Shown here: positions 13,374 through 27,700 of the stretch, in pieces
Position numbering within the stretch: the first letter of the stretch is position 1
Layout: every line of letters begins with the position of its first letter
Assembly (NCBI RefSeq): GCF_003672135.1
Contig: NC_039506.1
Location: 23,530,497 to 23,594,496 of the forward strand
Direction: 5' to 3'
From: Ooceraea biroi
Taxonomy: Eukaryota > Arthropoda > Insecta > Hymenoptera > Formicidae
DNA: 64,000 nucleotides
The notes under the pieces: generated by a model
What the model saw: only the letters and a program-made list of their open reading frames with translations
The model's database searches: none
Told to the model about the DNA's origin: nothing
Position numbers and translations under genes: made by a program

Positions 13374-16300
13374 AGAGATGCGCCGCGCGGGACGCACGCG
13401 ATGCAACCCCGTTAGCAGTGGCCGCGTAATTGCCGGCTCCGAAAATTCGATAGAAAGTGAAAATCGCCCAGCAGCGGCGACCGGATACAAGCTGGCCGGC
13501 GACAACGACGATCAACGGCGAATCGGTCGAACGACCGTGGTGGCCCGTGGGTGGAGAATGGTCCCCCGAAGAGAACGATTACCGGGTTAATTCCCTCCAT
13601 TTACCGCACGGACCGAGGAGGACTTGACCCACATCTCCGAGGCTTCCGCTTTCGGAGAAGAGGATGTCGCGCCGGCGCTGTCGGCGACCAGTCGGGCGGG
13701 ATCCGCGATTTTTTAGCCTGCACCCTGAATAAGCTCTGATTCGGGGATACCTCATGCGGTGCCCCGGAGACGCGCCGCTTCCTTGATTATCTTGAGTTAT
13801 AACGATTTTATCGGATTTTGAGAAAGAAAAAGCAGAGACGTTAGAGAGACGTACACTTCTCTTTTGAAATCTCTTTTAGAATGTGACATATCATCTTTTG
13901 CTGTTTAAGAAATAATTTAATGCGTAAACAAGAAACGTGCATTTTCAATCTACATTATATATATTTTACATTATGTATATTTTACAGAAATTTCAAGAGT
14001 ATATTTAAGCTACAAAATTCTTACATTAATTCTTGATCGAAGAAAATTACTGCATGTGCGCCTTATTCTCACGCGCGATGCGATAAACAGGCGGCATCCA
14101 GTGCAGCATCCAGAGGCAGAGGGGAACAGGGGGAAACGGGAGAGATAATGGCGTTCCCAGCGTTATAATATAAATGTACAAAGTATAAGAGGTAGCACAC
14201 GCTATTATACGCAGATTAAAGTACCATCAGAGCGCCGGACACCCAAGACACCCGAGAGAGTCGTTCTTTGTTGATTACCGTACACATATCACGGAAATGT
14301 GACTGGCGGATATAAAGACATTGCCGTTAATTGCACATTAAGTCTCGGTGCGCCGCGCATACGCGTACACCTCCATAAAGAAAACGTTATAAAGGCCCAG
14401 TTTACGCCAGGTTTGCAAAACCGGACAACGAGATCGCACGTTCTTTCCCGGGGCGGTCAACCAGAAATTTCACTGCGACATGCGTGGAAAGTTCGACGAA
14501 GGCCGCCGTCACCGTCGCCGATTACCGAAGCTAACGAACCAGCCGGCTTTAACAAACTCAAATACAACCTGTATCGGACCAGGGTCGATAAAATCCGCCA
14601 TTCGTGTCCGCGTGTAGAGCACACGCACACCCGTGCATTGCAGTGCGCGAATTATTTCCGCGAAGCCGAAATAATTGGGGTGGGCAATGTCTTATTTATG
14701 GGGAGCGCCGATGGGCTCCGATGGACGAGCATGCTTATTAATTGACACGTAAAAGTCGGACGCTATCGCAATAAAACAGCGCGACGAATTCCAGTGGGAG
14801 AGAAACGACCAAACAAACTGATTACAGTTGAAAGCGCAGGAGACTCGTAAAGATAACATCCAGTTTCCAGTTTCCGTGGTGGCGGTCTGGCGATATTGAG
14901 CGACAACGTGAATTAAACGAGAGCGACGCCCGCTCGGGAAGAAATCGCGCGGTTTCTCGACATTGTGCAAATGTGCAAAGACCTGCCGGATACTGCACAA
15001 GTCTATTCTTCAATAAGAAAATCCAGCGATCAATGATAAACGCATTTCCAACTTTGCCTGAATTAAAAAATCACACGTTCCATAAAATTGCAGAAAAATA
15101 ATAAATACTAAATAATTCCGTATAATATGGCGTATGATAAATGAAATATACACCGATAAGCAATTCGACATTGTGAGACCAGACGTCTCGTTTCACCTGG
15201 GTGTCAACGTTGAGTGCTACACGGTACACTCCAGTATTCTCGTATCTTATGTAATCGAACGGCAACTGCACGCAAAGTTAGCACGCGCGACACCGACAGC
15301 CGCCTTAAACGCGCGCTAATGAATTCCATCCACACCCCCGAGGAACAACCGGCGGCTGCAGTAGCAACAGCAGCAGCCACGTGCACGCGCTGCGTTGCGT
15401 CGTGTCACGTCTCTTCCCTCCGCGCCGGCACGATTCCGATTTCTCCTCTCGCGCGTGGTCTCGTCTCGCGAAAAACGCCCGACACTTTCACGGCGCGGTG
15501 CGTGTGCGTGCAGCTGTCGCACGAGCGAGAGGTACTCGTTACACACTTCGATTCGCGGCTGCGACGAATCCCCCCATGTCTGGGGGGACACATCGTCCGG
15601 ATACTGCCGGGCGCCTGGATCGGGGTGCAGGATGTCGGTCGCGAGCGAACGCAATCCGCCCGCGATACAATGATCGTTTAATTAAGATTACATCGCGTAC
15701 ACATGCACGATTATTTCACGGACAAGTGCTCAAGCTCGCGATTTTAAGAGAGAAGCACTTTATTGATATTATAGGACCTGCCGGGCCCTCCTCTTTTTCT
15801 TTCAATGATCAAGCGCGATTAAAACATCAATAATTTTATTAATGCCTAATTTACGATGAGCGGGACCTAATTTACGATATGCGTAAATGATTATACGAGC
15901 GCTGCCGATGACAAGAAATGTGAAATGTGCATATTTAATGCTCTTGCGTCCTCGTCCGATGGGATGGTGAGTTTCTCGGCGTTAATGTTCCGCGCGAAAC
16001 GTGCGACACGATTTTCACGTACTTATCTTTCAGTTCTGGTTTCTGGGTTGGAGCCGCGTGTTTTGTTATATTGATTCCGATGTTTCGTGAACAATCCACT
16101 TCATTATGTTTACCAGCGTGAGAGCCTTGTAAGGATCGATGGAATAATTGATCAAAATACCCCCAGCTATAGATATTCGGGCCTCACCGTCAATAGGCCG
16201 AAGGAGATAAATAGGCCAAGCACGAAATACAAAGCGAGTTATTTGTCGAGCAGCGTGAGAGGCAAATATCGTCCGGAGAGATTCAAGTCGAAATCGAAAT

Positions 16301-17509
16301 CCAGATCGCAAGCTATTGTTAATCCGTATTCTTTATTTTTTGTATCGTAAATACATTAGTTAATTTGCTCGTTATCCACAAGTGTCATTCTCCCCTCTGA
16401 GGACCCATCCTGACAGTCAATATTACAGCCTCAAATTTTTAATTTTACGTATTGTCTTTTAGCAATGGTCATTTTACGACTTTTATACGCTCAAAAAGAC
16501 ATTTGCGTTTTGATGCACTCGTCAAGGGTGCAATTTTAAGTTGTAAATTCTCGTTCGAACATTTTACGGATTTCCTGCCGCCCTTTTTACTCCGCTTTGA
16601 CAGATGGAAGAGCTTCGCGCGCCGAACGGTATACGGGCTTTACGGTAGTTTATTGCTGCGCTTCGTTGGTGCGCCGCACATATGCGCGTAAATTATCGCC
16701 ATACACTTGAGAACTCGCTCCTTTCAGAATATCGCGCGCCCTACCGACGATATTCGTTATCGTTAAATTACTTATCGTCGATGCACGATCTTTTTCACGA
16801 CGCCCGGCGCGATCGAACGCGGGATACCGTTCCAGACATCGATATTATCGGCGCTGTGCGACGTACATTACCATTCTTACATGTTTCTCGTATTACCGGT
16901 AAAGCGTTTCCCATAACGCGTATTTTACGCGTTACGGCACGCGGCACGCGAGTCCGGGCACGTAAACGGCATTAGCCTAATTGCGGTGATGCGCGCGAAG
17001 GCGATAAATCGCGATGCGCCGCGAGAGCAAACGCCGCCGAATAACGAGATTATCGCCGTATTATCGGCCATATTGCTATTATTACGGGAATCGGTCGCGC
17101 ATTGACTCGTTCGAGCGCAAAACGGTCCCCTTGCTCTCTTTCTTCCTCGCGTCGTGCGATCGGCGATTCGCGCGATCCAAAAGAGAAAACGAGCCCGCAG
17201 CTACGCGCGCGGAGACGCGCGCGTGCAACCGCGTGTAACCGCTTTTGACACGGCCGCCTGACAATTTGTGCAAATAATATTGCGAACGGGCTCGGGCGAA
17301 AAAAAAAGAGAAAAACGAGGGAGAGAGAAAGATATGACTGCCCGATTGTAGCCCCGGACGAAGACAGGGTAGAGCCGAGGAGAAAATCTGCTCGGAGCTA
17401 CGGAATCGCGTGCGAGCGGCGAGTCGTGCTTCACGTTGTGCTACCGCGCGGTGCATCTCGCAGCGGTCCCCTCGCAGCATCTGCAAGCTTGCGCGCGAGG
17501 CGGATCCTG

Positions 17510-17552
17510 GCACACATACACATACACGTATACGTATACGTGCATACGTGCG
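17510..17552. repeat. Alternating purine-pyrimidine repeat
   Basis: CACATA and CGTATA words in tandem form an alternating purine-pyrimidine stretch. The (CA)(TA)(CG) mixture is of a type that can favour non-B DNA, but no function is implied. Confidence 0.75.
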
Positions 17553-18708
17553 GCCGCAAAGAATACATTGTTCGACGAGCACGACGAAATTGCGCAACGT
17601 TACACCGCGATAGCATCTCGGCTTCCTGACGTCGATCTCATCACAAGGTGGGGCGGCTGCGCCCGCGATTGTGAAACGGTATATTAAACGCCGGCTACGC
17701 GCGGAGGAATGTCAGAGTCCTCTCCGTTTCCTCAGATACGCGTATCAGCGTGTCTGATCTTTTTTGGCTATCCAAAAAATGTGCATTGATTATTGGAAAC
17801 TACGAGGCGCGCTCGGAACGAACGCGATCGGCGTGGAGAGGAGCTATTTATTAAGATTCGAGACAGGAGATTCCCAGCGTGCACATGACGCGCGTACACG
17901 CCCGACACCGTGCGATAGATATATTGCTTCATTAAAAAAGAGCGGGCGCATCGAAAGAGAAACTCGAGGCTCGAGCGGCTGCTGTGAGACTGGCGCGTGC
18001 GTAAGCGCGCGCGTGCAACAAGTGGCGCACGCGGTAAGAGTCACGCGCGTGCCACCGCGCGATAGTTATCTCGGCCGTTTTAATGGTCTCCCGTAAGGGA
18101 GACGGATGCTGGGCGGGAAGAGAGTACCTGGAGAGACCCATAAAGATAGACCCGCGCGATTGCCAGGGACCAACCTGACTGACGTGGCTAACGTTCTTGC
18201 GGAACTGTCGCATCAGAATCGCATCATTGTGGTGTTTCACGTGAGGATGATGCAGTAGATACTCTTGTCTGAAGATTCCTAAATATAATAATTATTGTGA
18301 GAAAATAATTCGTAGTCTTTATTGAGGTCACAAGAAAATAGGCACGAGTCTATAAATGAGAAGGAATGATCGATTATATATCTATCGATCGATTAATCGT
18401 GACTATATGACAAAGTTCGAAATATATATTTACCGGGATTGCTAACTTATGTCAAAATGTTGCTAATTTTAATAATAAGTATTATGGAAGATATATAAAT
18501 TAAAGCATAATTGAAGCAATGTAAGGAATAATAAGTAATGGATTCCGTTTAAAAAGGTTAATTAAATCTTATAGCGTGCGCGTTACTTTATTAATGCGGA
18601 ACATACTTTATTAATACATGTATTACTCTGTATATACAGAAGAAACAAAGAACATATTTGCTTTATAGGCAATTATAACATTCATAACGCATGCACAGAA
18701 GCGTTTCT

Positions 18709-18731
18709 TTATTATTATTATTATTATTATT
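18709..18731. repeat. (ATT)n microsatellite
   Basis: About seven to eight uninterrupted ATT units in AT-rich DNA. Confidence 0.95.
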
Positions 18732-20161
18732 ACGTTAAGTAGAAAGTTTTCCGCCCTTTGTCAAAAATATATCAAATCAAATATTTCTAATAAAAAAATT
18801 TAATCAAAATATAATTCCATCACTACCTGATAGAAATTGACTAAAAGGCCAGCTCCTTAGCAGCAAAGAAGCCATTGTCCGATCCGGAGAACTTTCTACT
18901 TGAGCTAACACCTACATCTGTGTGTGGTATATGAGAAAATAATAAATTATATGTGTATAATGAGTTATAATAATAAATCAGCAATCTAGTTAATGTATGA
19001 AAGTTTCTGATGCTTCTCGAAAGTCTCGAACTCACTATCGATGAGCGAGTAAACAACGAACGGAACGTGCGAAAGGTTCGCGCGCACCTCCGCGTGACGT
19101 TCGACACATGTTTTCCATGTTTTTCGAGACGAGGGAAGAAAACGAATCAAAGTGGGCGGCATTTACTCAGAGGTGGCAGCTGTCGCTCGCTCGCTCGCTT
19201 ACGCACGGATCAGCCTTCTCTTTATTAATTAAACCGGTACGCACACCAACGTGCGTGCATACATAGCGTGCAGCAGGACCTCGATCCTCATTTAATGTTA
19301 CCGTTTTTCGGCTCGCGTCGTTCCGCGTCATCTTAATTAAAGAGTCCTCGCAGAAGACCGCAAGTTTGTCCTTAAAACGAGGCATTCATTTGGATGGATA
19401 TTTGGATATCGGTTCCTCTCTGGTTTGCTGCGTTACGCGATCACCATGCCGAGATTTTAATCGCCACGCGCGAACGGTGCCACGTTGCGGTGCGTGTGGC
19501 ACTTTAAATCCGGGTGCGTAACGGTAGTGAGGATGCTGAGGATTTTATTCCGACTGGTGACGGCATCGTAATCCGCTCGTAAATTACCGTGTCCGCGTCT
19601 GTGGCGCTATCAAGCCGCTTCGAAATTCGGAATTGCCGTTTTCCCAATAAAGTATATAATACTTGGTGGAAAATAACGAGATAACAAATCCGTGTAATGT
19701 CTGTCAATCAACATTACGTCGACCGGGAAACGTTCAGTTTTACAGCGAAATTGTAATACCATTAAAGATGTTTTATTGTGTCTCGTTATAGACGTGGGTA
19801 GGATTACGATGCACAAGAAGCGAAGAGGACGATCTTGTAAAAAGCCAATACCCGTAAGTCTTTGACCGACATTACGTCGCGATCTTCGGGTGCAATCTTC
19901 GTGGCACATATAAGGTCGGACGTGATGCAGAAGGGCCGACTTGTTTATACATCATTAACATAAAGGGGTAGTGGACAGGTAGACGGAAGGAGGGGGCACA
20001 AACGTACCGAATAATCGGCGTTGTTTGTCAAAAGTGGACACCGCGTTGTCGAGACTTGAGAAAAAAACGTACCACGTGCTTCGCAGCGGAGGAGCCGTAA
20101 ATGGCATTACAGCTGCGAGCGAGCGCACGCCTCGCCGAATGCAGCGGCGGGCACAAGAGAG

Positions 20162-20183
20162 CAAGAAGAAGAAGAAGAAGAAG
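20162..20183. repeat. (AAG)n microsatellite
   Basis: Seven AAG/GAA units in a row. It encodes a Lys run in one frame, but no gene is recognised around it. Confidence 0.9.
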
Positions 20184-21579
20184 CCGCGAAGGTTCGAGCC
20201 GCGGATCGGATTATTTCGGTTGCTCGATCGGCCGATTTGGCACGCGATCGCTTTTGGGCATACTTTGGCGTCGACCCGATCGAAAGCGCGAGTCCCTTGC
20301 GCCGCCGATTCTCGGAACAGTCGCAATTAAACGTTTCGCCGGTTAAGCGAACGTTAATTGCGCGATGGATCTCGGGTGGATGGATCGCGATGGAGTCGTT
20401 CTTGTGGACCCCTGTAAATCTTTTTTATAAACTAATTGCTAGGCTCGAATACATTTTGGGTAGAATTTTCCAATGTGTTCTCAGTGTTCAGAATGTGGTC
20501 AACTTGATAAAGATTGGCCTCTTCCAAATAATTATCTGTAAAACAATTTATGTCTCTGAAAAAAGGGGTAAAAACAGTCGATTATTTGATACATCCTCGA
20601 TATATCCGTTGCTCCAACGCGTGCAACGTGACCGTATACAAAACGCTCGTTACGGACGACGAAATTGCTCGCATCCTCGTATCTCCCCGCGATCAACACC
20701 TTGCGCAAATTGTAATTCGAGGGTATTAAATTTCTCCGTCCTTGAGTGCGGGAATTGCACGCGACGTAACTACCCTTCGCTGTCACCGATTATTACCGAG
20801 TGTCATTGCAGGCTGACCGCACGTCGCGTCGTGACGATACCTGGATATCGAAAGGGGGTCGAAAGAACGAGGGGAGATGCGGGCAGAGTCCGAAAGATCG
20901 CCCGGAGCAGGCAGAATCAGAGAATCGGCGAACGCGTGAGTATTATTTAGCCCGAGTGTGGGTTAAACTGTTATTACGCGCAAGCTGTAACCGCGCGGGC
21001 GATACCGCTATTGATTCGGGTGAGAAAGTGTCCACCCAAGGTGGTTAATAATAATTCTCTCTTTCGTGAGACGCGCGCGTGGCTCGGTGATTGCAAGTTG
21101 CAGTCGCGTAACGAAATCGCCAGCAAAACGACGAGCGAAACATGCTTGATAATATCGCACTAATTTCGTTCCGCTTAATCATCGTTCAAGTTGAACCGTA
21201 ACGCTTGATTAGTTGGTTAGTTATTACCTGTTATTTCGTTTCGGAGCATAGGACTTTTACAAAATGTTGCTATTCGACACGATTTTCTGACAAGGCTTCC
21301 ACTTCGCTTCAGATTTCATCGGGTCATTTTATGTTCTCTTCAGTTGTCCTTCTCAAAGGTAGCTTTGGATCTTCTATTGCTGTACATTCTTTCCGCGATT
21401 TGTGATTTATTTGACTGAGATTATCTATTTCAAAGAACATTCAACATCCATCATTCAATGAAAGTTTCCCTTTTCATGCTAAAAGTTATAAATCTCTTTG
21501 ATTTATTGTATAATATTTCTTTCCGTTTTTGTAATAACTAAAAATTTAATGCGGGAAGAGATTTATTAGACATATCTTT

Positions 21580-21757
21580 ACACTGATAAAAATTTTAATG
21601 TCATTTTACTGTGAAAATCGGTGGTCATTTTTAACCTTTGATATGCGCTATTAAAAGACAGAGTGATTTTACTTCAAAGCGTTCAAGACGTTTAACGTTC
21701 GTTATCAAGAAATAAATAAATTTCCTTTGTAAATTTACACTGATTTTTATCAGTGTA
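21580..21757. mobile_element. Candidate MITE with 15-bp terminal inverted repeats
   Basis: The left end TACACTGATAAAAAT at 21580-21594 is the exact reverse complement of the right end at 21743-21757. The internal 148 bp is AT-rich and has no open frame. The right end also contains a second short inverted repeat (ACACTGA, spacer, ATCAGTGT). TA at both outermost positions would suit a Tc1/mariner-type TA target duplication counted inside the repeats. Size and structure fit a non-autonomous DNA transposon. The family is not identified. Confidence 0.6.
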
Positions 21758-24700
21758 CCCCCGAGTGCCACAATGGGATTGTCACTTAGGTACTAACTTT
21801 TAACGCAAACTTGGCAAAAAATAGATAGGTAGCATTTTTTCTTTCCACATAAGTTTTTATCCCACCGTTATTTGATCGTTATTGCCTCGTGTGTGGTAAC
21901 AGGATCTATCACGAGAAGGTGAAGTTGGCATTTGGAGAAGTTGTAGATTTACGTCACTTTTCTTATTCAGATCGTGATCCCTTTTATTCAGATCCCGTGA
22001 TGCTTGATTGGCCGATAAAGATTAATTATGGTTAATTTATGCACCGGTAAAAGAGGGATGAATTTCCTTCAACACGCACGAATAATATCAACGAACAAAC
22101 AGACCTTGGTTCTTGGCACATTTGAAGGAATACGATTAATTTTTTGGTATAGTTATAGTTTATGTATAAATATAATAGATGAATATCCTTATCGATATTC
22201 AAAGACATCATCGATTCGACCTCATGTCTGCAAGATCTTTTTCGCACTTTCTTTCCTTCGTGCACGCGTTCTCTCAGAGAGTTTCTCTCAAAATTGGTCA
22301 GTAGTATTGTACTATATCACAAGCGTGACAGTTCGGAATTAAGGGAACATCATCGGAGATGGTATCGTCGCGTCTTCGCCGACCCGGAAACGTTACTTCG
22401 CCGATCGAAGAATCGGGGCCTGAGTAGTCGTAAGTTTTATTATCGGCGCGTGGTCTGCGCCTCCGAATAAAATGGAACAGGAAGATGAGTAATTGTGCTG
22501 TTCGTTGCACACACCACACGAGAGAGCGATTTCGGCAGCACCTAGTTAGAGAGGGACATGATACATGGCGCGCTCTCGACGTTCTCATCATTCAAACCGG
22601 CGTTACTCTGTAGCCGTGGCGGAATTTTAATGCTTTATACATATGCAGGAACACAGTTGTACACCGAAAAATATTAATTATTCTCTCGGTGCTCGTTTTT
22701 ACTATAATTGCCAACGTGAAATATGGTGATGACTTCTTCACCTGCCAGGAGGTGCGAGCTTGGGCGTCTCGTTTCTCTCTTTCTCGTCGTCAGACGCGAT
22801 TTTCGGCGGCACGAAATTTTAATTTGTCCCCCACAGTTTTGCCGTTTCAATTTGTCTCGTCGCGAGAACGCGCGCGGCGCGGGGGTACGAAACGGAAACG
22901 TAATGACACTTCATCGTGCGCACGCGCACATTTCGCTCGCGAATGATACGGGCGGGAGCGGCGCACAATCGAGTAATAAATGATTCCTACTGCGCGCCGC
23001 GCCACGTCGAGAAATAGGCTGGCAACAGGAGACGACCAGCTGCGACTCATCAATTTTTATCAAGCGTAGGACCACCAGGAAGATGACACCGAATTTCCAG
23101 CGTGTATCCCCGCGATCGAGTCGAGGATCCTGTCGCGAGGAAATTCAGCGTCGATCCTTCATTCCGCCTCAGCAGACCAGTATCCGCGTTTCGGGAATTT
23201 TATCTTGATCTGCATCTTATGACGCTATTCGTTAAAACACCACCATGACTTTCGACACAGAATGCTTTATCAATTAATAATAATTCGCGGCAATAAAATT
23301 GATGACATTTCACACGGATATAAATTAATCATACATCCCTATGCTGTACTCTGAATTATCAGTAAACCACTCACGGAGGCGGAGCATTTAATTCCAAAGT
23401 TCTACGATCGAGGATTTAGATATGCGCGGAGGAAATCGATGAAAACGATTGGTACATTGTTAAGAACTCGTTAAGGACTCTTGTGCGGGCTGATGATCCT
23501 TGAAACCGGAAACTCCTTGGCACTCTCACGAGTCGCTCAGCTTTTAAGCCTGAGCTGCAGGTGCCTGTTCCCGAAGGGACTCAGGGATGACAAACTCGGC
23601 TTCTCCCTGCAGCACGTGTGCGATGAAAATTTCCCGGCCAAGTTTCGGTTTATTTCCCTATAACGACGTCTCTCGCGAAGGAACAGAGGGCATGAACCAC
23701 CTGTAATGTGGTCGCTGGATGTGGGAGGAAGAGCTGCTTTCGGTATCGAGCGTTAGCTACAGGTGACACGTGTGCGCAAACACAGTTCCGTGTACTTGTT
23801 GTTGGAAGACAAGGAGAATAATGGAATGTTTTCTCAAGTTTAAATTCGGCACCTAATTACCATGCAAGTAGCACTCCACTATTATCCTACATTTATCGTG
23901 CATAGAGCCGCGCATTGCATGAGCTGTTCTTTTATACATCGGAAATATACTTTGTGTTAATCATACAAGTGAAGAGTTATTTTTGCCCTTGCAAAATCCA
24001 TTCGAGCAACGTTGGGTTAATAACAGTCAATTTACAGGAACAGTTGTTCGTATCTTGAACTACGCTAACGCGTGCCGCAAGTTTTAATTTCTATTCCCAA
24101 CTTCGTGGAACTTTACCCTTTCATCTGGCGAACACCGCATGATTACATCAACAGTTACACCACCGGCCGGCCGGCGATATATCCGTACGGTCATTTTTCA
24201 CGCGTCGAATCCGAGGAGTCTGCTGAGTTCCAAGGCCGTTTCAATCGTCGAGGAAATAAATTATTGAAACGGGGGAGAGAGACAGAGAGGAAGCAAAGAG
24301 AACTACTCGGAAACAGGAAACGACGCCGACCGCTATCGGCGCCATCGTTCGCCCCATTGGACGGCCTGCATGCGTACCGGAATACGGTATAGTGGTACTC
24401 GCGTACGGTAACGGAGTACCGTGTAAAAACGGCATCCGAGGAGCACCCAACGACAACGATCTATTTAATTATACGTGAGCTTTCGCAGGTGTACTCTTCG
24501 TGGCTACTCCCCCTTGCTCCGTTGTCTCCTTTCTTCATTTTAATTCGCCGTATCGCGTCTTCATACGGCCGATCGAGCGTGAGAACCGTTTCGAGAAACG
24601 ACATCCAGACGGAAAGACAGAAATATATTATCGCAGCGCCCGCATTAATAAGAACCGCTGCTAATTTATTACGGAAGCAATAATTAAATGTCGCGCTCGA

Positions 24701-27700
24701 GCTTTCGTTTGATGAGGAAGTGTGATCGAGCGTGTGAAATTGTGATCGTCTCGCTTCTCGTCGCGATAAGAAACGCCGTGACGGATTTCCTGCGTTAATA
24801 CTGTCAAGAATCCTTATCTTAAAGGAAGGTTTTCATAAATGAAGCTCGTGTAAGGCTGAAAAGTTGAGCTGGTTCGGTTGGAGGTTGCGTTTCTGCGAGT
24901 TCCCTTTGTGTGGCGGATCGAGCAACACATGAACGACAGCTTCGACGGGCGTCGATATGGAAAGTGATGTTAGAGAGCAACCCGGTTATCCGAACCGCGG
25001 ACAGCAGGAAAGAGAATTGATACAATGCCGCGTGAAAGGAACCGAAGGAACCGACCGATCGACGAGAAACCGCATCGGGCGCGACAGGTGGTCTTACATT
25101 GTAATACGTCGGATTGCAACAATATAATTATTGGCTTGCATGCGACGGGAAGGCGTAGAAAGGTAACGAACAGGAAGGATTATTATTCGCCAATATTGTG
25201 TCCGCGAAATTGGACGGTAAGGGGTAGAGAAACTTTTCTCTACCTTTCCCGCCAAAAAAAATAGAGACGCAGGCTCTTGTTGCTCAATCATACACGGGTG
25301 TCGTGCTACACGTTCGGGAAGGAAGCCCGAGACAGTTTTTTGCCAATAAAGCGCATGCACGAGGAGGCCAAACACGAGGCTGAAAAACGAGAGCAAGGGC
25401 AAGATAAGGCGGAATTGGGACTCGGCGATTTACTTGACGCGAGAGTCATAAGATGCACCGCATAAATCGCTCTTTTTCTCTTTTTCCAGGAGATAACGCG
25501 CGGGCACTTTTAAAGTCGCGGTTAAACTCCTCGCTGATAATCTGGTTGCCGATCTCATAATTAATAACAGATCGCGAAACGTCATCGACTTCCTCATTTT
25601 ATTATCTTCATTATACTCTGTACTTATTACTCCGGTTATCTCTCGATTACTGGAGCGGTACTTTCTATTAAGTTGTTAAGTTGTTATTATTAAGTTATAA
25701 TAAATACGCGTAAACTTCGCATTGCGGTCTCAAGCGACAAAGTTCGTTTTCGTAAAAGAGGTGAGATAATTCAGTCACAGCGTATCTGAATTGAACAGTC
25801 ATGTCATCAATTAAACGAGGAAGAGGCGTCGTTAATTACGCGTGTTCCGCGATACTGCAGTATCGTCGATATGGTGGCCGCAGGTTTCGCCAGCAGATGG
25901 TCCCAGGTTCGTCAAAAGCTTACGAAAGCTAATCACGTGGAAACGATGAAAGGGCATCGGATAAAGAAGCACGTGACGACACGTGTGAGGGGGGCTGAGG
26001 GTGAGAAACGATATTCTGAAGCAGAAACGATATTTCTGCAAAATCTCACTGCACGCACGACCGCAAACGGTGGCACACGTGGTAAAGTGACGCGTCGGCA
26101 TGGGGTACCGACGGTTGTGCCCGCATTTTTACTTCTTTGCCGCCCTTTCCTCCTCCGCCCTCCTCCGCGCCGTCTTGCATCTTCGTTTTACGCACCATGT
26201 AATGTACACGCGTGCACGCGTGAGTTTGACCGTTTTAGAGTGCAAAAATGAGGGGAAGGGAGGCAAAAACGGGAGAAGAAGCGCATCCGAGTGGGACGAG
26301 GATGAGAAAGGTCGAGAAAGGAGGAAGAATGAGCGACGATGAGAGACAGAGGGAAGAGGTGCGAGGTGGGAGTGCAGTACGAGCCACGTGCCCTCCGTAC
26401 CATCTGTTGCACCGTTGCGCCCAAGACGTTCCTTGCGCCCCGGGTTCCTCGCAGGGACACCATATGCTCGCTATACGCCGATATTACAGGACCACGGGGC
26501 TTTTATTGTTTTAGATATCGTACCTGTCGCGCGGCGATTTAAGGCCCCGCGATTCCCGAATGCGGGGCGTAATCCTGTCCATCAATCAAATGGTCCCAGA
26601 CCGTAATAAATGAGAAAGTTTATTGAGTGCACGAGCAAGTAAAAATAAAAACGAGGCGACAGCAAAATTATTACTTTTAATGCCCACCGAAAAACATAAC
26701 GCGAACGTTTATAATTACAATTCGTATACAGTATTTGCAATTTTATATCGCAAGAATGATTTTTGATAAAACGTTTGCTTTATATCTCGATAGTGCTCTA
26801 AGATCGAATCATCTTGATAGAAATCCAGCAGTAGCCAATAAATCATGATTCCAGGGATAAAAGAAGCCAGGGATAGGAAAAAGATAAAAAAAAAAGATAA
26901 AACTTCTGATGACCCCATTTCGAGAAAGCAACGGACCTGCCTTTTTCCTGACTCGATGCGGTGTCTCGATGCGGAGGCAATCACGCGCTCGTTAAGGGAG
27001 AGCAGAATGAATATTCATAAATGAAAGACGCGAGATTCGTATCTGTTCCACATAAAAACGCCAGGCGTTTCTTTCTTCGGGAGGAGGCACGGTCGGTTTC
27101 GAATTTTAACGCGCGCGTATAATTAGTCGGGATTAAATCCACGAGACTCATCAAAGCGATGCTGCCGCATAAATATGTCATTCTCGATATCGGGATTTAC
27201 GAAGTGATAAGCGATACGAGAATATGTGAGGAATGTGATAATAACAATCACACGTGAAAAGCTCGTTCATCTCGAGACACGCGCCACAAGCGAATCGTCG
27301 CGATTAATCCGACGAGATGAGTTCGAAAAATCGCATTCCAGTCCGCGTCATGGAACGACGTGGGTCGACATCAAAGGCGTCGTTCCGCAGAACGGAGCGG
27401 GAACGTTGATGCGCCCGGGTCTACGCCCGGGTGAGTCCGAGGATGGCTTTTAGCTTCTCTTTTACCATTTCTTTCTGTCTTTCTTTTTTTTACCTGAGCC
27501 ACGTGGCGACGCGTGCTGGCCTCGGGGGACAATTGCGAGGGTTCAGCAGCTCATCGCCGCTGCCTCGCCCATCGTGTGTGATTCAGAGTATTCTCTTTGG
27601 ATACGAGAACGAAAAAAGGGATAAATTGGAAGGAGGAAGAGTTTGTTTGTCGAGAGAATTCCGCGAGCTTCTGGCAGAAGATCGTCACTCGGCGCCTCCT

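Larger units (their letters stand above)
10001..20000. other. Non-coding stretch, no recognisable gene
   Basis: No credible exon seen. It holds several microsatellites, CpG-rich patches near 11.4-12.1 kb, 13.2-13.7 kb, 15.3-15.7 kb and 16.9-18.1 kb, and AT-rich sequence near 18.3-18.8 kb. The frames in the CpG-rich patches run to about 170 codons. They are open in several frames at once, as expected from scarcity of stop codons rather than from coding. Confidence 0.55.

Noticed and set aside
17082..17597. 171-codon open frame on the - strand
   Set aside because: It is Arg-rich, runs through simple repeats and overlaps several frames on the other strand.
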